Assembly (NCBI GenBank): GCA_963693085.1
Contig: OY856409.1
Location: forward strand, 1,617,909,711 to 1,617,973,710
Length of the DNA stretch: 64,000 bases
Source of the DNA: Alisma plantago-aquatica
Taxonomy: Eukaryota > Streptophyta > Magnoliopsida > Alismatales > Alismataceae
Direction of reading: 5' to 3'
Shown here: piece by piece, positions 60,246 to 64,000 of the stretch
Numbering within the stretch: position 1 is the stretch's first letter
How the letters are laid out: each line of letters starts with the position of its first letter
The notes under the pieces: model-generated
Told to the model about the DNA's origin: nothing
Seen by the model: the letters and a program-made list of their open reading frames with translations, nothing else
Database searches by the model: none
Made by a program: the position numbers and the translations under genes

Positions 60246-60412
60246 AGGCCACTTGAAGATCCAACTCCAAGGAGTGTCCATGGAGAAGCACCATGAATAT
60301 CTAATTCCAAGAAGCAACCTGAAGATCCAACTCCAAGGAGCGTCCAAGGAGAAGCAATAAGAAGATCCCATTCCAAGAAGCAACTTGAAGTTCCAACCTC
60401 ACGAAGCATCCA
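60246..60412 (+). repeat. 66-bp minisatellite in the Copia leader
   Basis: Two full units and one partial unit of (AAGCAAC)CTGAAGATCCAACTCC followed by AAGGAG(T/C)GTCCA(T/A)GGAG. Around 85% identical between units by eye. Confidence 0.85.
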
Positions 60413-61195
60413 TGAAGTTGTTCATTGTAATGTTGATCATTACAGGCTTACAGGTTGATTCACAGTTGTTGCATGAGATGCATAAGACCATAGGTGGACC
60501 GTAATCCTTTGTTGCTCCAAAAGATTACAATAGTATGGCCATAACCGATGTATTTGTGTTTGTGATTGCATGTCTATCGTTTGTGGTTGTGGATATAGTA
60601 GTATATGATACGTACTATAAGTACATGGTGTTTGGATATGTATATGTATTAATAAAATCCCTCAATTAATAATATTAAGTTTTAGTTGCCTTCCATAAAG
60701 CAACACACATGAAAAGCTTGATCGACTATGTGTGGGCACGCCTCCGCGTGGTACACTGTCTATCTCATGGAAGTGTGAAGGTGGTTGTGTGGGTCTGCCT
60801 CCGTAGGGTGCACACTCATCGTGTTGGCTTATGGGTTGGACTTAACTAGGGAACCTTGATAGGATCAAGTACCTAGAGGCACACAGATGCATCATGGCAA
60901 GGAGTTGTGCATGATCATCTATCCAAGAGTTGCATATGATGTAATTGGCAAAAGTTGCCTACCTTAGTATTTGGTCTTTGATGCTAGCGTTGGATGGGCA
61001 TTGATCCAATTATTTTGGGTCTTGGCTCACTAGAAGGTTGTGCGTTGCAATCTTTCGAGTTGATAGTGAGGGCTATCAATTTGAATAAAATAGTGGGAGC
61101 GTAATTAATTAAAGGCCTAATTAATCTCGTTTATCAAATCTTTACAAGTCAAAATGTTTTGGACTAAATGCAAATTTTTCTTTTGTAGAAATAAA

Positions 61196-61792
61196 ATGGC
61201 AACCAACACTCACACTTTCTCGTTGTGATCGGTCCTTGAGAAGGAAAAACTTACCGGAACCAACTTTCAAAACTGGTTTAGGACGCTGAGAATTGTTCTC
61301 ACACATGAGCGTAAGCTCTATGTCCTTGAAACACCAGAGCCAGAGGAGCCCGTCATAAATGCGCCCAAGGCTGAAAAGGATACTTACAAGAAGCACCTTG
61401 ATGATGTCGTCGATGTCAAATGCCTGATGTTGTGCTCAATGAACTATGAGTTGCAAGAGCAACATGAGAAAATGAATGTCATGGAGATGGTTACACATCT
61501 CAAGAACATGTATCAACATCAAGCAAGACAGGAGAGATATGATGTCTCAAAGGCTTTGTTCAAAAGCAAGATGAAAGAGGGAGACTCAGTTGGCACCCAC
61601 ATACTCACCTTGATTGGGTATGTGGAAAGTCTATCCAAGCTGGGATTTCCCCTAGGTCAAGAGTTGGCTACTGATGTGATTCTACAATCATTGCCTGAAT
61701 CATATAGTCATTTTATCATGAACTACAACATGAACAATTTTGATAAGCTGTTGTCAGAATTGTTGGGCATGTTGAGGACAGATGAAGCATAG
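61196..61792 (+). pseudogene. Copia gag, two in-frame stops
   Basis: ATG at 61196. Codon 11 is TGA (61226-61228) and the frame then stays open to TAG at 61790-61792. Motifs: K-L-T-G-T-N-F-Q-N-W (start of the Copia gag/UBN2 fold), L-T-H-E-R-K-L-Y-V-L, then Y-D-V-S-K-A-L-F, G-F-P-L-G-Q-E-L-A-T-D-V-I-L-Q-S-L-P-E-S-Y. The N-terminal stop is most simply CGA to TGA. The TAG lies in frame with pol, which continues directly, so gag and pol were one polyprotein. Confidence 0.9.
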
Positions 61793-64000
61793 ATGAAGAA
61801 AGACAAGCCCAAGTCTGTGATGGTGATCAGCAAGGCAAAGGGAAAGTCAAAAGGCAAAAGCAAGGCTAAGAAAGGTTCTAAAGCCGGGCAGAAGCCAAAG
61901 TCATCCGCGCTCAAAGCTAAAGGTGGGATCTCCAAAGAAGGCAGTTGTCACCATTGTCACCAGCCTGGACATTGGAAAAGAAACTATCCTCTCTACCTGG
62001 AGGAACTGAGGAAGAAGAAGCAGGGGATAGAGATCTCCACTTCAGGTATATACGTTATTGAGATAAACTTACATACTTCTTCATCATGGGTACTGGATAC
62101 CGGATGTGGATCTCACATATGTTCTAATATGCATGATCTGATAAGAAGTAAGCCTTTACGAAAGGGCCAAGTCGAGCTGCAGGTTGCTAATGGAGCAAGA
62201 GTTGCTGCCACCGCAGTTGGAGTTATTAGTTTATCTTTGCCTACGGGCCTTGTAATAGAATTAGAGAATTGCTATTACGTACCTGCCATTAATAGAAATA
62301 TTATTTTTGTATCTTGTATGGACAAGAGTGGATTTGAATTTCACATTAAGAATGGAATTATTTCTATATCTAAAGATGAGATCTTTTATGGCAATGCCCC
62401 TATGTCTTATGGTATCTACTTGTTAGAACTTGAGACTAGCATATATAACGTAAATACTAAAAGGTTAAAACTTGACAACTCAAACAAAACATTCTTATGG
62501 CATTGTCGTCTTGGGCACATAAACGAGAAGCGCATATCTAGACTCCATAAGGATGGTTATCTAGACTCTTTTGATTTTGAATCATTAGAGACATGTGAGG
62601 CATGTTTATTAGGGAAGATGACCAAAACTCCTTTCACTGGACACAGTGAGAGAGCCAGTGATCTGCTAGGGCTCATACATACTGATGTATGTGGACCTTT
62701 TAGATCAAATGCTAGAGGAGGCTATCAATACTTCATTACCTTCACTGATGACCTTAGTAGGTATGGCTATGTATATCTTATGAAACACAAGTCAGAAACT
62801 CTTGAAATGTTCAAGACTTTCATGAATGAAGTAGAGAAGCAACTTGGTAAGAGTATTAAAGCACTCTGTTCAGATCGAGGTGGCGAATACTTAAGCCAAG
62901 AGTTTGAGGACCTTCTGAGAGACCGTGGTATTGTATCACAATGGACTCCACCTGGTACACCACATCATAATGGTGTGTCAGAAAGAAGGAATCGTACATT
63001 ATTAGACATGGTACGATCAATGATGAGTTCAGCCGAACTTCCAATATCGTTCTGGGGATATGCTCTTGAAATTGTAGCATTTACACTTAACCGTGTGCCT
63101 TCCAAATCGGTTCAAAAGACACCATATGAGATATGGAATGAGAATCGTCCCAATTTGTCTATGTTAAAGATTTGGGGATGTGAAGCTTATGTAGGAAACA
63201 ATTTCCTGAAAAGCTTGGACCCAAATCAGAAAAATGCTATTTTGTTGGATACCCCAAGGAAACTAGGGGATACTACTTCTACACACCAACTGACAACAAA
63301 GTGTTTGTTGCTAGGACTGCTGTATTTATTGAAAAGGAATTTATTTCCAAAGGAATTAGTGGGAGGAATGTAGAACTAGAAGAAGTTTGAGACCAATAAG
63401 AAAGTAGAGAACCTGAGGAGGTACATAAGGAACATGAAGACTCACAAGTTGTTGTGGAATTTCAAGTTCCAAATGTAACACAGGAACCTCGTAGGTCTAG
63501 TAGGACACAACTTGAGCCTGAGAGATTTGGATTTCTCGTGACTCAAGATAGTGATGAATTGGGCATAGCAGATGAGCCAACTTCCTATCTAGAAGCTACT
63601 AAGGGACCAGAATCTGAGAAATGGCTTGAAGCTATGAGATCTGAGATGGAATCTATGTACACCAACAAGGTATGGACCTTGGTGGATCCACCCGAAGGGG
63701 TAAGACCCATAGGGTGCAAGTGGGTCTTCAAGAAGAAGACTGACATGGATGGAAATGTTCAAACCTATAAAGGTAGATTGGTTGCAAAAGGATTCCGTCA
63801 AATTCAAGGTGTTGATTATGATGATACCTTCTCACCAGCTGCCATGGTTAAATCCATCAGGATCATGCTTGCCATTGCAGCTTATCATGACTATGAGATT
63901 TGGCAGATGGATGTTAAAACAACATTCCTTAATGGGAATTTACTTGAGAATGTGTACATGACACAACCTGAGGGTTTTATCGATCTAAAGGAATCCAATA
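61793..64000 (+). pseudogene. Copia pol (protease, integrase, partial RT), disrupted
   Basis: Lys-rich linker; zinc knuckle C-H-H-C-(x4)-H-(x4)-Y in which the last Cys is Tyr; protease W-V-L-D-T-G-C-G-S-H; GAG-pre-integrase and HHCC (H-C-R-L-G-H ... C-E-A-C); integrase DDE core (H-T-D-V-C-G-P-F, T-D-D-L-S, G-G-E-Y). One A appears lost from the run at 63230-63234, shifting the frame; then TGA at 63388-63390 and TAA at 63397-63399. Beyond these the new frame is open to the window end and enters RT (K-W-V-F-K-K-K, G-R-L-V-A-K-G-F-R-Q, D-V-K-T-T-F-L-N-G). No activity expected from this copy. Confidence 0.93.

Larger units (their letters stand above)
59505..61195 (+). other. Copia 5' leader
   Basis: About 1.7 kb between LTR and gag, long for Copia. 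PBS TGGTATCAAAGC at 59506-59517 (one mismatch to the initiator-Met complement). It contains three GC-rich hairpins (59736-59835) and a 66-bp minisatellite (about 60246-60412). The remainder is ordinary unique sequence without ORFs. Confidence 0.85.
58799..64000 (+). mobile_element. Copia LTR retrotransposon, 5' portion
   Basis: Starts with an LTR at 58799, then PBS, long leader, gag and pol in the order protease, integrase, RT, which is diagnostic of Copia. The window ends inside RT, so the 3' part and the second CATAG are not visible. The site is empty in copy 1 (30358-30362). The coding region has a stop in gag, a stop at the gag-pol join, a frameshift and two more stops after integrase. 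Confidence 0.96.

Overview
The window is plant nuclear intergenic DNA, most likely from an angiosperm with a repeat-rich genome. The evidence is LTR retrotransposons primed by initiator-methionine tRNA, L1-type LINEs with plant ORF1 (DUF4283 plus zinc knuckle), a hAT-like MITE, telobox-like AAACCCTAA motifs and AT-rich background. I found no cellular gene, tRNA or rRNA. All recognisable coding sequence is transposon-derived, and nearly all of it is broken. The species cannot be named from this sequence.

Large-scale layout. A segment occurs twice in direct orientation. Copy 1 is bases 1-30362 and copy 2 is 41469-58798; homology starts at the first base of the window, so copy 1 may extend upstream. 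By-eye divergence is about 2-3%. Each copy contains a degenerate inverted repeat: left arm about 16183-20420 against right arm about 23050-28300, and 44486-48735 against about 51360-56830. The centre holds a minus-strand LINE remnant (ORF1, RT tail, RNase H). A hAT-like MITE lies in the left arm and an ORF1-only LINE with a clean target-site duplication lies in the right arm.

Insertions private to one copy. In copy 1 a Gypsy LTR (2964-16159, TSD GTCAA, empty site at 44463-44467 in copy 2) stands as a giant solo LTR of about 5.4 kb. Nested inside it is a 7.7-kb non-autonomous LTR retrotransposon (3954-11636). In copy 2 a Copia element enters at 58799 and runs off the end of the window; its empty site is at 30362 in copy 1.

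The nested non-autonomous element is the most distinctive object. It has no protease, integrase or reverse transcriptase. It carries a Gag-remnant ORF with two CCHC knuckles around a coiled coil, and a second ORF of the 'putative plant transposon protein' type. Arrays of short palindromes (GGTCGAC...TCGACC) sit directly upstream of both TATA boxes, one in the LTR and one before the second ORF. Its target duplication is about 112 bp instead of 5 bp.

Between the two copies (30363-41468) lie three decayed minus-strand LINE reverse-transcriptase fragments (31.06-36.53 kb), then a minus-strand Gypsy fragment of the Tekay/Del kind with a broken gag, a PBS and about 3.3 kb of an LTR related to the giant solo LTR. 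Order of events inferred from nesting: LINE insertion and inverted duplication; MITE and ORF1-only LINE; direct segmental duplication; Gypsy insertion and collapse to a solo LTR in copy 1; the nested element; and, independently, the Copia element in copy 2.
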